This document shows, one piece after another, positions 26,204-34,605 of a stretch of 64,000 nt of DNA. How positions within the stretch are numbered: position 1 is the first letter of the stretch; each line of letters begins with the position of its first letter. The notes under the pieces are model-generated. The model worked only from the letters and a program-made list of their open reading frames with translations. It was not told the DNA's origin and searched no databases. The translations under genes were made by a program, and so were the position numbers. Origin of the DNA: Roseovarius sp. (lineage in GTDB: Bacteria > Pseudomonadota > Alphaproteobacteria > Rhodobacterales > Rhodobacteraceae); contig NZ_JAUCYU010000003.1 in the NCBI RefSeq assembly GCF_030373445.1, forward strand, positions 62,001-126,000, given 5' to 3'.

Positions 26204-27802
26204 CTATGTTCGATTGTTGTCTTGGATGACCGCCCGCGCGGCATTGTATCCCGGAAGCCCGGAGACATACCCGCCGGGCCAAGTTCCGCCGCCGGACAGG
26301 TAGAGGCCGGAAAGCGGGGTGCGGTAGTCATGGACGTCACGGTGCGGCCGGCCGCCGAAAAGCGTGCCGGGCAGCATGTCGCCATGCGTGATGTTGGACT
26401 GGACGAGGCCAAGCTCGGCCTCGATCTGGACCGGGTCGAGCCAGGAGCGGTCGACGATCCGGTCGCGCAGGTTGGGCATGAAGCCCGCAAGCGTGTCGAT
26501 GCAGCGATCGGCGAAGGTCTCTCCCAGGTCGGGCCAGCGGCCGTCCTTGGGCGAATAGGGGGCGTGCCATGCGTTGACGCTGAGCAGGTGCCGGCCCTTC
26601 GGCGCGAGCTCGGGGGACGTCTCCGACACGATGAGCCCCCAGAGGATCGGCGCCTCCGCCAGCCGGCCGGCCAGACCGTCGGAAATGGCGCGCTCGATGT
26701 AATCCAGCGAGGGGGCGATGCGGAACTGGACCTTCGCCGCCTCCTCCGGCGCAAGCCCGGGGGGCAGGCCCTTGTAATCGGGCAGCCCGTCGAGCGCGAT
26801 GGCAAGCTTGAAGGCCGAGCCGCGCATCGGCAGGGCCGAGATGTCGCTTCGCAAGTCGGCGCCGACGGCATCATCGTCGAGAAGGTCGGCAAAGGTCGTC
26901 TTGGGGTTTATGGCCGAGACGATGTTCCGTGCCGTGATCGTCCGGCCGTCGGCGGTGACGACACCCGAGGCGGCCGCGTCGCGGTGCAGGATCTGCCGGA
27001 CCGGGACGCCGGTTTCGATTTGTCCGCCCGCCGCCCGGATCGAGGCCGCCATCGCGTCGATGATCGCCCCCATCCCACCGACCGGAAGGCCGGTTGAGCC
27101 CCGCAAGGGGGCGGCGCGGGGATCGTCGGCCGCGAGGGAGGCGTAGGAGGCCAGCGAGATCGGGCGCATCATCAGGCCGATGGCCGAGCCGGGCGCGGAT
27201 GGCGGATTGGCGGCGGCATTGATCGCCAGCATCCCCAGAAGCGCTTTCGCCTCGTCCGATTTCAACCGCTCATCGAGCAACTGGCGCAGGCTTCCGAAGA
27301 AGACCCGTTCGAACAGGGCTTCCATCCCGGGCGGAACACGGCGCGCGATCTCGGCGATCGGGGGCGAGGGTTCGAACACCGAGACCCCGAGGTGAGAGGC
27401 CAGCGTTTCCAGGTCGGACATGAGGCCGAAGTACCTGTCCGCCTCGCCCGGCACACGGGCCTCCAGCTGTTCGGCAACGCGGTCGCGGTCGCGCCAGCCG
27501 ACGAAGGCTCCGGCCGGAAACGCCTGAAGCACGGTCGGATCGGTCTGCACGAATTCCAGGCCGAAGCCGGGCAGGTCGAGCTCTTCGATGAACTTCTTCT
27601 CGAAGCTGCCCGGGGAGTTGGTGAACGCGGCCTTGTAGCCGGGCATGAACTCGTAGGTGCCGCAGGGCCCGCCGAGCACGTCGCGGGCCTCCAGCAGGAG
27701 GGTGCGCAGCCCGGACCGCGCCAGGTAGGCCGCCGAGACGAGCCCGTTATGCCCGCCGCCGACGACGATCACGTCGTAATCCGTTTCATCCGATCCGTGC
27801 AT
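26204..27802 (-). CDS. FAD-dependent oxidoreductase (phytoene desaturase / PYROXD2-like)
   Basis: The 532-residue flavoprotein starts with the dinucleotide-binding motif DVIVVGGGHNGLVSAAYLAR and the FAD-contacting LLLEARDVLGG. It ends with the conserved GLYLSGGGTWPGGYVSGLPGYNAAR that closes the FAD site in phytoene-dehydrogenase-like amine oxidase folds. No carotenoid genes are nearby, so carotenoid synthesis is unlikely. It may oxidise the imported substrate. It is placed between the dipeptidase gene (51 bases upstream) and the isomerase-like gene. Confidence 0.85.
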   Translation of the reverse strand: MHGSDETDYDVIVVGGGHNGLVSAAYLARSGLRTLLLEARDVLGGPCGTYEFMPGYKAAFTNSPGSFEKKFIEELDLPGFGLEFVQTDPTVLQAFPAGAFVGWRDRDRVAEQLEARVPGEADRYFGLMSDLETLASHLGVSVFEPSPPIAEIARRVPPGMEALFERVFFGSLRQLLDERLKSDEAKALLGMLAINAAANPPSAPGSAIGLMMRPISLASYASLAADDPRAAPLRGSTGLPVGGMGAIIDAMAASIRAAGGQIETGVPVRQILHRDAAASGVVTADGRTITARNIVSAINPKTTFADLLDDDAVGADLRSDISALPMRGSAFKLAIALDGLPDYKGLPPGLAPEEAAKVQFRIAPSLDYIERAISDGLAGRLAEAPILWGLIVSETSPELAPKGRHLLSVNAWHAPYSPKDGRWPDLGETFADRCIDTLAGFMPNLRDRIVDRSWLDPVQIEAELGLVQSNITHGDMLPGTLFGGRPHRDVHDYRTPLSGLYLSGGGTWPGGYVSGLPGYNAARAVIQDNNRT

Positions 27803-27853
27803 GCGTCACCTGTTCCCTTCCTGCTCTGGCCATTGCGCCCCTACCCGTCTGGC

Positions 27854-28843
27854 TCAGGAAACGGCCGATGCCGGTTTGAACCCGTCCCGGAAGAACCTGA
27901 GCCAGTTGCCGCCAACGATCTTCTCGATCTCGGCCTGGGAAAAGCCCCGTTTCTGCATGCCCTCTATGATGTTCGGGAAATCCCGCGAATTCCTGAACCA
28001 CGCGGGCCAGTCCGAGAAACCCTTGATCGGAATGGCGCTTTCGCGTGCCCAGCGCCCTGCCCGCCACCACTTGATCTGGCTTTCCGGCCAGCCGTCGTAG
28101 AAATCGGTTCCAAGGCCGACCGTGTCGGCGCCGACGAGATCGACGGTCCAGGCCATCATGTCGAGGAACGTGTCCAGCGTGCAGTTCGACCCGTCCTTCA
28201 TGATCTTGGGATAGTTGCTGAGCCCGATGACGCCGCCCGTTTCGGCCAGCTTGCGGATCAGCTCGGTCGACTTGTTGCGGCGGTTCAGCTCGATATCCGT
28301 GCCGACGAATTCCTGCGGGTTGGCATGGGTCACGGCGATCGGGCGGGAGGAATACTCGATGGCGTCGAAACAGGTCTGCTCGGTGCAGTGGGAGACGTCG
28401 ACAACCATGCCGAGCCGGTTCATCTCCTCGATGACATTGCGACCGAAGAATTTCGAGACGCCAAGCTCGTCGGGCTCCCAGCATCCGGAGGCGACCCGGT
28501 TCTGAACGTTGTAGGTGAGCTGGGCGATGCGGACGCCGAGCTGGTGAAAGATCTCGATCAGCTCGATATCGTCCTCGAAGGGCGAGGTATCCTGGAAGCC
28601 GTAGACCACGGCGGTACGCCCGGAGGCCGCGATCTCCTCGATCTCCTCGGCGGTGGTGGCCAGCGCGATCAGGTCGGCATGCTCCTCGAAATGCCGGTTC
28701 CACTGGCCGATGGCAGTCAGGGTTTCGCGGGCATTTTCCCAGATCGCGAGGGTGACGTGAACACAGCCCACGCCGCCGTCGCGCCACTCTTCAAAGCGGG
28801 CGCGTTCCGGGTTGTTGTACTGAAGGGCGTCGATGATCAGCAT
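27854..28843 (-). CDS. Dipeptidase of the renal/membrane dipeptidase family (M19)
   Basis: The 329-residue metal hydrolase has M19 motifs: GMVVDVSHCTEQTCFDAI (His ligand), PIAVTHANPQEF (second His), and near the C terminus VGLGTDFYDGW with the conserved Asp. The usual N-terminal H-x-D motif is not apparent; the start reads LIIDALQYNNPERARF, where Asp is kept but the His is not, so one metal ligand may differ. Family members cleave dipeptides, often with D-residues, and some act on beta-lactams or opine-like amides. Next to a peptide-type importer, cleavage of an imported amide or dipeptide is the natural hypothesis. Confidence 0.83.
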   Translation of the reverse strand: MLIIDALQYNNPERARFEEWRDGGVGCVHVTLAIWENARETLTAIGQWNRHFEEHADLIALATTAEEIEEIAASGRTAVVYGFQDTSPFEDDIELIEIFHQLGVRIAQLTYNVQNRVASGCWEPDELGVSKFFGRNVIEEMNRLGMVVDVSHCTEQTCFDAIEYSSRPIAVTHANPQEFVGTDIELNRRNKSTELIRKLAETGGVIGLSNYPKIMKDGSNCTLDTFLDMMAWTVDLVGADTVGLGTDFYDGWPESQIKWWRAGRWARESAIPIKGFSDWPAWFRNSRDFPNIIEGMQKRGFSQAEIEKIVGGNWLRFFRDGFKPASAVS

Positions 28844-28888
28844 GGCTTCGGTTCCTTTTGCATGTATCGGGATATCTGTCTGGCCGCG

Positions 28889-30379
28889 TCAGGTGGCGAA
28901 CGGGTCGGCGGCGGGGCCGTATTCGTGCACGATGGATTTGACCTGGGAGAATTCGTCGAGCGCCTCGACACCGTTTTCCCGCCCCAGCCCGGACTGCTTG
29001 TAGCCGCCGAACGGCACCCGGAGGTTGATGGCGCGGTAGGTGTTGACCCAGATGCTGCCGGCCTGAAGCTTGCGCGACACGCGGCGCACGCGGGACATGT
29101 CGCGCGTCCAGAAGCCGGCGGCGAGCCCGTATTCGAGGCCGTTGGCCAGCGCGACGGCCTCGTCTTCAGTGTCGAAGGGATGCACGGTGACCACCGGGCC
29201 GAAGATCTCCTCGCGGCAGATGCGCATGTCGGGGCTGACATCGGCGACGACCGTCGGCTCGACCCAGTAACCGCCGGCGTTTTCCGCGCCCATGTCGGGC
29301 ACGCCGCCCCCGGCCAGGATATTGGCGCCTTCGCTGCGGGCCTCCTCGATGAAACCGATGATCTTCTCGTGCTGCCTGCGGCTGGCCACCGGCCCGAGAT
29401 GGGCCTTCGGGTCGGAGGGTACGCCAAGCCGGATACGGGCGATCGAGGCGAGGTAACGCTTCAGGAACGCGTCGTAAACGGAGCGGTGAACCAGCAATCG
29501 CGATCCGGCGACGCAGGTCTGGCCCGTTCCGGAAAACGCGCCATGGGTGGCGGCGATGGCGGCATTGTCGATGTCGCCATCCTCGAAGATGATATGCGCC
29601 GACTTGCCGCCCGCTTCGCAGACGAAGCGCTTGAGCGCACCGGTCACCTTGGCGCCGAGCGTGCGGGCGACGGGCGTGCTGCCGGTGAAGGACACCATGT
29701 CGACGCCCGGATGGGTGGCGAGGCGCTCGCTGGTCTCCGCGTCGGCGATGACCGTGTTGACGAGACCTTTGGGAAAGCCCGCCTCGAGCGCAAGTTCAGC
29801 GAGGCGCAGGCTTGAGCCCGCGGCCTCCATCGGCGGCTTGAGAATGACAGCGTTGCCCATGGCGAGCGCCGGTGCGACCTTCCAAGAGCCCAGCGACAGG
29901 GCCCCGTTGAAAGGCGTGATGGCGACCACCACGCCCATCGGCTCGCGCGTGATGACGGCCTCGGCGGTGCGCGTCACGGGGCGGCGCTTGTCGTCGATGG
30001 TTTCGAGGGCACTGGCGAAGTAGTCGTACCAGTCGGCCGCCACGGTCATCTCGGCCGTGGTGGCGGCGTTCGACTTGCCATTGGCAAGGCTTTCGTAACG
30101 CGCGAGGTCGGCAGCGTTCTCGCGGATGAGCGCGCCAAGCCGGCGCAGCAGGGCCGCGCGCTCGTAGGGCGTCGTGCTGATCCAGTCTTCGCCGGCCCAG
30201 GCGGACCGGGCGGCGGCCACCGCCGCATCCACGACGGTATCATCGCAGTAGGACCGCCCCCAGGCATGACCCGTGGCCGGGTCGATGAGCGCCACCTCGG
30301 CTCCGCCGACAGGCCGGTAACCGCCGTCGATGTACGAGGTGAAGCTCTGTATCTCGGGGAAAGTCTCGGCGGCTCCCAT
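28889..30379 (-). CDS. NAD(P)-dependent aldehyde dehydrogenase
   Basis: This is about 496 residues of the ALDH superfamily: PFNGALSLGSWKVAPALAMG (proton-relay Asn region), SFTGSTPVARTLG at the cofactor site, CEAGGKSAHIIFED with the general-base Glu, GTGQTCVAGSRLLVH with the nucleophilic Cys, and the closing VPFGGYKQSGLGRENG. I use the start MGAAETFPE, preceded by AAGGAG. It oxidises an aldehyde to an acid or acyl product in the cytoplasm. It is the first gene of the minus-strand operon and divergent from the LysR gene, so it is probably regulated by it. Confidence 0.93.
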   Translation of the reverse strand: MGAAETFPEIQSFTSYIDGGYRPVGGAEVALIDPATGHAWGRSYCDDTVVDAAVAAARSAWAGEDWISTTPYERAALLRRLGALIRENAADLARYESLANGKSNAATTAEMTVAADWYDYFASALETIDDKRRPVTRTAEAVITREPMGVVVAITPFNGALSLGSWKVAPALAMGNAVILKPPMEAAGSSLRLAELALEAGFPKGLVNTVIADAETSERLATHPGVDMVSFTGSTPVARTLGAKVTGALKRFVCEAGGKSAHIIFEDGDIDNAAIAATHGAFSGTGQTCVAGSRLLVHRSVYDAFLKRYLASIARIRLGVPSDPKAHLGPVASRRQHEKIIGFIEEARSEGANILAGGGVPDMGAENAGGYWVEPTVVADVSPDMRICREEIFGPVVTVHPFDTEDEAVALANGLEYGLAAGFWTRDMSRVRRVSRKLQAGSIWVNTYRAINLRVPFGGYKQSGLGRENGVEALDEFSQVKSIVHEYGPAADPFAT

Positions 30380-30546
30380 GTCAACTCCTTGGTCTGTGGC
30401 CACGCGGGCCGGCATCCTGCGCGCCGCAAGGGCACGGCCCCATGACCGGCAATCGCACCGGTATGGTTGGACTGTGGCGGTTGCGTAGCGTGTTCGAAAC
30501 GATCGACTGCTCGATGTCTGCCGTCATTCAACACAGGCGATAAAGA

Positions 30547-30567
30547 TAATTCAAATTGAAAAAATTA
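30547..30567. promoter_or_regulatory. Candidate LysR-type operator
   Basis: TAATT-N11-AATTA fits the T-N11-A architecture of LysR regulators. A second nested dyad, TTCAA-A-TTGAA, occupies 30550-30560. The site is 45 bases before the LysR start and about 170 before the aldehyde dehydrogenase start, as expected for autoregulation plus activation of the divergent operon. Confidence 0.45.
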
Positions 30568-30611
30568 CCGGTTACATAGACAGTGACTATCAATCAGCAA
30601 GGAAGGCCCCC

Positions 30612-31598
30612 ATGTCCTCTGCCACAGTCTCCAAAACCGACGCGTCGGGCCCGGCCTACACGGCGACAATCCGGCATTTGCGGGCGTTCCTCGCCGTGGC
30701 CCGGCATCAGAATTTCACCCGCGCAGCGACCGAGTTGCGGCTGTCGCAGCCCTCGCTGACGATGACGATCCGGCAGCTCGAGGATATCGTCGCGGCCTCG
30801 CTGTTCGACCGGACGACGCGGAAGGTGGTGCTGACGCCGGAAGGGACGGATCTTTTCCCGGTGGCCCAGCGGCTGGTGACGGATTTCGACTTTGCCATTC
30901 GCGATATCCGTCTGACCGCGGCGACCCGGAACAGCTGTGTCAGGCTGGCGGTGGTCAGTTCGGTGGCGTCCCAGATCATTCCGAATGTTCTGAAAACGCT
31001 GAAGGAAACCCACCCCGGGATCCGCGTGCAACTGCACGAGGGCAACTCCAACGAGGTCAGGCGGCTGGTGCGGCGTAACGAGGTGGACCTCGGGTTCGGC
31101 AGCAAGGACGGGGACGAGGCCGAACTGAATTTCGAACCCATGTTCCGCGACCGGCTCGGCCTCGTGATGCAACGGGACGACCCCTTGGCCAAGGTTGCCG
31201 TCAACGGATCGCTGACATGGAAAGACGTTGAGAACAGGGATTTCGTCGGCGTGACGGATGCAACGGCGACCGCGCCGATCCTGGCGATGATCCCGCAATT
31301 GCCGGAATGCGTGGAGTTGCCGCGGTACGAGGTGTCCTCCTATCACCTGATGTGGTCGCTGGTTGAGGGCGGATTGGCGGTGTCGACGGCACCCGCGCTT
31401 GCGGCACGGAATTCCGAGGCGAGGGGCGTTGTCTTCGCGGTTCTCGAGGAGCCGGTGGCCTGGCGGAAGGTCTGGAAGATCGCGCGGGTCGGCCGGACGA
31501 TTCCGCCGGTCACGCGGTCGGTGGTTCGGGAGATCGAAAATCACCTGGTTGGCGTATCGGGAGAAAACAAAGATATCGAAACCGAGTTCGAGCTCTGA
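30612..31598 (+). CDS. LysR-family transcriptional regulator
   Basis: The regulator has 328 residues, with about 20 residues before the helix-turn-helix IRHLRAFLAVARHQNFTRAATELRLSQPSLT. The effector domain follows with SCVRLAVVSSVASQIIPNVL. The gene is divergent from the aldehyde dehydrogenase/dipeptidase/Opp operon, and the shared 230-base region contains a T-N11-A dyad. It is the likely regulator of that operon. The effector is probably the imported compound or a metabolite of it (inference). Confidence 0.92.
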   Translation: MSSATVSKTDASGPAYTATIRHLRAFLAVARHQNFTRAATELRLSQPSLTMTIRQLEDIVAASLFDRTTRKVVLTPEGTDLFPVAQRLVTDFDFAIRDIRLTAATRNSCVRLAVVSSVASQIIPNVLKTLKETHPGIRVQLHEGNSNEVRRLVRRNEVDLGFGSKDGDEAELNFEPMFRDRLGLVMQRDDPLAKVAVNGSLTWKDVENRDFVGVTDATATAPILAMIPQLPECVELPRYEVSSYHLMWSLVEGGLAVSTAPALAARNSEARGVVFAVLEEPVAWRKVWKIARVGRTIPPVTRSVVREIENHLVGVSGENKDIETEFEL

Positions 31599-31660
31599 GG
31601 CCAGACCGGCGCGGCAACGGCAGTGCCGAGATCATGGCCGACGGGTCGTGTCGATCCCCG

Positions 31661-32458
31661 TCATCCGCGCGGCTTGTCCGCGTCGGTGAACACGAATTCC
31701 ACGCTTGTCATCGGCCAGCACCCGCGTCCCAGCTCGATGGCCTCGCCACCCGGCGCGCGGTTGATCGCCGTCACGTATTGTACGGGCGTGTTGGCATTGA
31801 TGCCGAGGATCTCCGCCTCGTCGGGCCGGGCGAGCCCGCCCTGCACCCGCGTTTCCGCACGGCGGAACCACGGGACGCCCGCGGCCTTGTAAACGGCGCT
31901 GACCGACTGCGTTTCCTCGAACACCCGCTCAAACTCGGGAAACCGTGCGGCGGGCAGTTCCTTGCGGGTGAAATAGATCGGCCCGCCATCGAGCAGCCGC
32001 ACCCGGTGCAGGGCGATCACCTGCTCGCCTGGCCCGAGCCCGAAGAGCTGCGCCGCCTCGGGGCTGGGCGCGGTGCGGGCCAGGTGCAGGACACGCGATG
32101 TCACCTCCTCTGTCGCGCCCACGAGGGAGTCGGAAAACCGCATGTCGTTGCGAATGACGAAGGTGCGGGGCAATTGCCGCACGATGATCCCGACGCCCCG
32201 GCGCGCCTGAAGCCGTCCCTCGACCTGAAGCAGCGCCAGCGCCCGGCGCATCGTCACGCGGTTGACCCGGAACATCTCGGCCAGCTGCACTTCGCCCGGA
32301 AGGCGGCTGCCCGGGGCGACGAGCCGCTGGTCGATGGCATGGGCAAGGCGGTCGTAGATCTGCAACCAGATGGCGCGCGTGGCGCGGGGGACATAGTCTT
32401 CGGCGGCAAGGGTGCCGAGGCCGAATTCGTCGGCACGGTCGGGCGAGAGATCAGTCAC
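31661..32458 (-). CDS. phnF: GntR/HutC-family regulator of phosphonate uptake (PhnF-like)
   Basis: About 265 residues. An N-terminal winged helix reads LPGEVQLAEMFRVNRVTMRRALALLQVEG, and a UTRA ligand-binding domain runs to the end (VIALHRVRLLDGGPIYFTRKELP). It overlaps the 3' end of phnM by 8 bases, so it is co-transcribed and translationally coupled. I take GTG 32458 as start because AAAGG lies at a suitable distance; TTG 32464 is an alternative. A perfect HutC-type palindrome before phnD is its probable operator. The closest role is phosphonate- or phosphate-linked repression, but the ligand is not visible. Confidence 0.83.
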   Translation of the reverse strand: MTDLSPDRADEFGLGTLAAEDYVPRATRAIWLQIYDRLAHAIDQRLVAPGSRLPGEVQLAEMFRVNRVTMRRALALLQVEGRLQARRGVGIIVRQLPRTFVIRNDMRFSDSLVGATEEVTSRVLHLARTAPSPEAAQLFGLGPGEQVIALHRVRLLDGGPIYFTRKELPAARFPEFERVFEETQSVSAVYKAAGVPWFRRAETRVQGGLARPDEAEILGINANTPVQYVTAINRAPGGEAIELGRGCWPMTSVEFVFTDADKPRG

Positions 32459-33581
32459 GGGCAAGCACCTTTCGTCCGTTCACGAAGACCGCCCTCACCT
32501 TGCGCGTTTCACGGTCCACCACGAGCATATCGGCCCGCTGGCCCGGGACAAGCGTGCCGCGATCGTCCAGCCCGACGGCGGCGGCGGGGTTGGAGGAGAC
32601 CAGCCTCCAGCCCTTTTCCAGCGGCAGGATGCCGGCGTCATGCAGGCGCAGGGCGGCGTGTAGCGGCGAGGGGTAGTAGTAATCCGAGGCCAGCACCGTG
32701 CACAGCCCGTCCCGGATGGCACCGGTCGCGCAAAGCGCCCCGTTGTGGCTTTCCCCCCTGAGCGCGTTCGGCCCCCCGAGGATGACGTGCTCGCCCGCCT
32801 CGCGGGCCGCCCGCGCGGCGGCTTCGCTGAGCGGGAACTCGGCCACCGTGACGCCGCGCGCGCGGCCGGCCGCGCGATCCTCCGGCGTGGCGTCGTCATG
32901 CGACAGGAGTGTTCGGCCCATGGCCAGCGCATCGCGGCAGATCCGGTCGGTTGCCGCCGGAACCTCGTCCCGCCGTTCCCAGGTCCGGTCGATCTCGGTC
33001 TTGGCCCCCTCCGGTGTCAGGCCCATCCGGGCGGCCATGCGCTTGAGCTTGTTGCTGTCCGTCCCGAGCTTGTGATTGGCCGTGGTGTGGTCGTTGATCG
33101 ACAGGATGTCGCCCGGGCGGCGATCGAGCCAGCCCAGCACCTCGCCGACATGATCCAGCGCGAAGGTCTCCCAGCGGATGTTGAGGCGCGTGTCGCAGCT
33201 AAGCGCGGGGCCGGCCGCCTCGAGCGCGTCGCGCAGGCGGCGGGTGACGCCGATATCGCGCAGGCCCGGCTCCCACGAGACGGTGAGCCCGTGATAGGCC
33301 GTGGTGATGCCGTTGGCGATCATCTGGGCATCGGCCTCGGCAAAGGCCAGGCCATAGGGCATGTGCACGCCCGGCCGGGGTTGCGCGATGGCCTCGAACG
33401 CGTCGCCATGCAGGTCGACGATCCCCGGCAGCACCCAGGCGCCGGTGGCGTCGTGGCGCGCGGCGCCCGGGGGCCTTGCCCCGGCGATGCGCCCGTCTGC
33501 CACGTGCAGCTCCGTTGCCGCGAATCCCTCGGGGCCCAGTACCGTGCCGCCGCTGATCGTCCAGTCACACACCATCTTCAC
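32451..33581 (-). CDS. phnM: Alpha-D-ribose 1-methylphosphonate 5-triphosphate diphosphatase (PhnM)
   Basis: The 376-residue amidohydrolase-fold enzyme has the PhnM signatures: VLPGIVDLHGDAFEAIAQPRPGV (metal-binding His and the PhnM-specific D-x-x-E), INDHTTANHKLG, TLLSHDDATPED and VLASDYYYPSP. In the C-P lyase pathway PhnM removes pyrophosphate from ribose methylphosphonate triphosphate. The core lyase genes phnGHIJKL are not in the window, so they are elsewhere or absent. It is divergent from phnDCE. A GTG start at 33581 has AGGCGG upstream; ATG at 33575 is possible. Confidence 0.9.
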   Translation of the reverse strand: MKMVCDWTISGGTVLGPEGFAATELHVADGRIAGARPPGAARHDATGAWVLPGIVDLHGDAFEAIAQPRPGVHMPYGLAFAEADAQMIANGITTAYHGLTVSWEPGLRDIGVTRRLRDALEAAGPALSCDTRLNIRWETFALDHVGEVLGWLDRRPGDILSINDHTTANHKLGTDSNKLKRMAARMGLTPEGAKTEIDRTWERRDEVPAATDRICRDALAMGRTLLSHDDATPEDRAAGRARGVTVAEFPLSEAAARAAREAGEHVILGGPNALRGESHNGALCATGAIRDGLCTVLASDYYYPSPLHAALRLHDAGILPLEKGWRLVSSNPAAAVGLDDRGTLVPGQRADMLVVDRETRKVRAVFVNGRKVLARD

Positions 33582-33593
33582 GTCACCATCCGC

Positions 33594-33612
33594 CTGTCAT
33601 CAAAGCTTCAAT
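33594..33612 (+). promoter_or_regulatory. Possible Pho-box half-site upstream of phnD
   Basis: CTGTCAT matches the PhoB half-site exactly. The second half (CTTCAAT after a five-base spacer) is poor. It lies about 70-90 bases before phnD. Phosphate control of phosphonate uptake is well established, but this box is weak. Confidence 0.25.
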
Positions 33613-33645
33613 CGAATCCCCTATGCCATTGCCGTGTGACGTTCC

Positions 33646-33655
33646 TGTGTACACA
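33646..33655. promoter_or_regulatory. Candidate PhnF (HutC-type GntR) operator
   Basis: TGTGTACACA is a perfect palindrome containing the HutC-subfamily core GTNTANAC. It is 25 bases upstream of the phnD start and in the divergent phnM/phnD region. The regulator of that subfamily is encoded right beside it, so PhnF is the obvious binder. Confidence 0.5.
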
Positions 33656-33680
33656 ACCCTGGACAAATTAGGAGAGGACC

Positions 33681-34538
33681 ATGATCCGTTCCCTGCTCGC
33701 CGCCGCCGCCGTGACCGTCGCGGCCTCCTTCCCCGCCACTGCCGAAAGCCTGAAATTCGCCGTGACCGACATCGAGGGTCTCGAAGCGCTTCAACAGGAA
33801 TTCGGCGCCTTTGAAACCAAGCTTGAAGAGCTGACCGGCCACGATATCGAGCTTTTCCCCGTCAGCTCCCGCACCGCCGCGGTCGAGGCGCTGAACCAGG
33901 ACAAGGTCGACCTGGTGCTGACCGGCCCGGCCGAATACGTGGTGATCAACGAGCTGACCAAGGCGAAGATCGTGACCGCCTGGCAGCGCCCCAACTACTT
34001 TGCGCAGATCGTGACGCTGTCCGACGGGCCGATCAAGTCGGTGCAGGACCTCAAGGGCAAGACCGTGACCTTCGGCTCGGTCGGCTCCACCTCGCAACAC
34101 CTTGGACCGGCACAGGTTCTGGCCGATTTCGGGCTTGCCTACAACACCGACTACCAGCCCCAGATCATCGCCCGCAACGTGGCGGTCGAGGCGCTTATCC
34201 GCGGTGACGTGCAGGCGGTGGGCATGAACGAGGGGCACCTGTCGCGGATCCGCGAGGCGTTTCCCGACACGTCCTTCACCGTGGTGGCCCGCGGCCGCGA
34301 CCTGCCCAACGACATCCTCGTTGCCCGTTCCGACCTCGACGACGCCACCATTGCCGACGTCAAGGCAGCCTTCGTCGATCACGGCGCCGACCTGATGAGC
34401 GCGATCCTGACCGGCGAGGACAACCAGAAATACAAGGGCGGTTTCTTCCTCACCAAGGTCGAGGACAAGGATTACGACTACGTCCGCTCGATGTACGAGA
34501 CCATCGGCGTCGACACCAACGCCTTCGTGGGCAACTGA
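33681..34538 (+). CDS. phnD: Phosphonate/phosphite ABC transporter binding protein (PhnD-like)
   Basis: The 285-residue precursor has a signal peptide (about 1-21, cut after ATA) and a PhnD-type family 12 binding fold: FAVTDIEGLEALQQEF, DLVLTGPAEYVVI, KSVQDLKGKTVTFGSVGSTSQHLGP with the Ser/Thr cluster that clasps the phosphonate group. A strong AGGAGAGG site precedes the ATG. Ligands of this family include phosphonates, phosphite and phosphate; which one is not decided by sequence. A 20-base perfect palindrome separates it from phnC. Confidence 0.9.
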   Translation: MIRSLLAAAAVTVAASFPATAESLKFAVTDIEGLEALQQEFGAFETKLEELTGHDIELFPVSSRTAAVEALNQDKVDLVLTGPAEYVVINELTKAKIVTAWQRPNYFAQIVTLSDGPIKSVQDLKGKTVTFGSVGSTSQHLGPAQVLADFGLAYNTDYQPQIIARNVAVEALIRGDVQAVGMNEGHLSRIREAFPDTSFTVVARGRDLPNDILVARSDLDDATIADVKAAFVDHGADLMSAILTGEDNQKYKGGFFLTKVEDKDYDYVRSMYETIGVDTNAFVGN

Positions 34539-34560
34539 GCCCGGCTGCATACCACGTGCC

Positions 34561-34580
34561 CGGGGGCCCGCGGGCCCCCG
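34561..34580 (+). terminator. Palindromic hairpin between phnD and phnC
   Basis: CGGGGGCCCG is followed directly by its complement CGGGCCCCCG, a 20-base perfect palindrome that can form an eight-pair stem with a four-base loop. No T-run follows. It starts 22 bases after the phnD stop. Confidence 0.5.
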
Positions 34581-34605
34581 GCCCTGCCATCGCCGAAAGG
34601 GTGAC

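Noticed and set aside
26204..27802. Carotenoid biosynthesis gene (phytoene desaturase).
   Set aside because: No phytoene synthase or other crt gene is nearby. The flavoprotein family is broad and includes non-carotenoid oxidases.
27392..29815. A long open frame (about 800 codons) antisense to the FAD oxidoreductase and dipeptidase genes.
   Set aside because: It is low-complexity Arg/Gly/Asp-rich and covers genes with clear family motifs on the other strand. GC-rich DNA gives such shadows; similar long antisense frames at 39751-42414 and 43627-46128 were dropped for the same reason.
33594..33612. A firm Pho box.
   Set aside because: Only one half-site is good and the spacing is one base too long, so it is listed at low confidence and not used as a finding.
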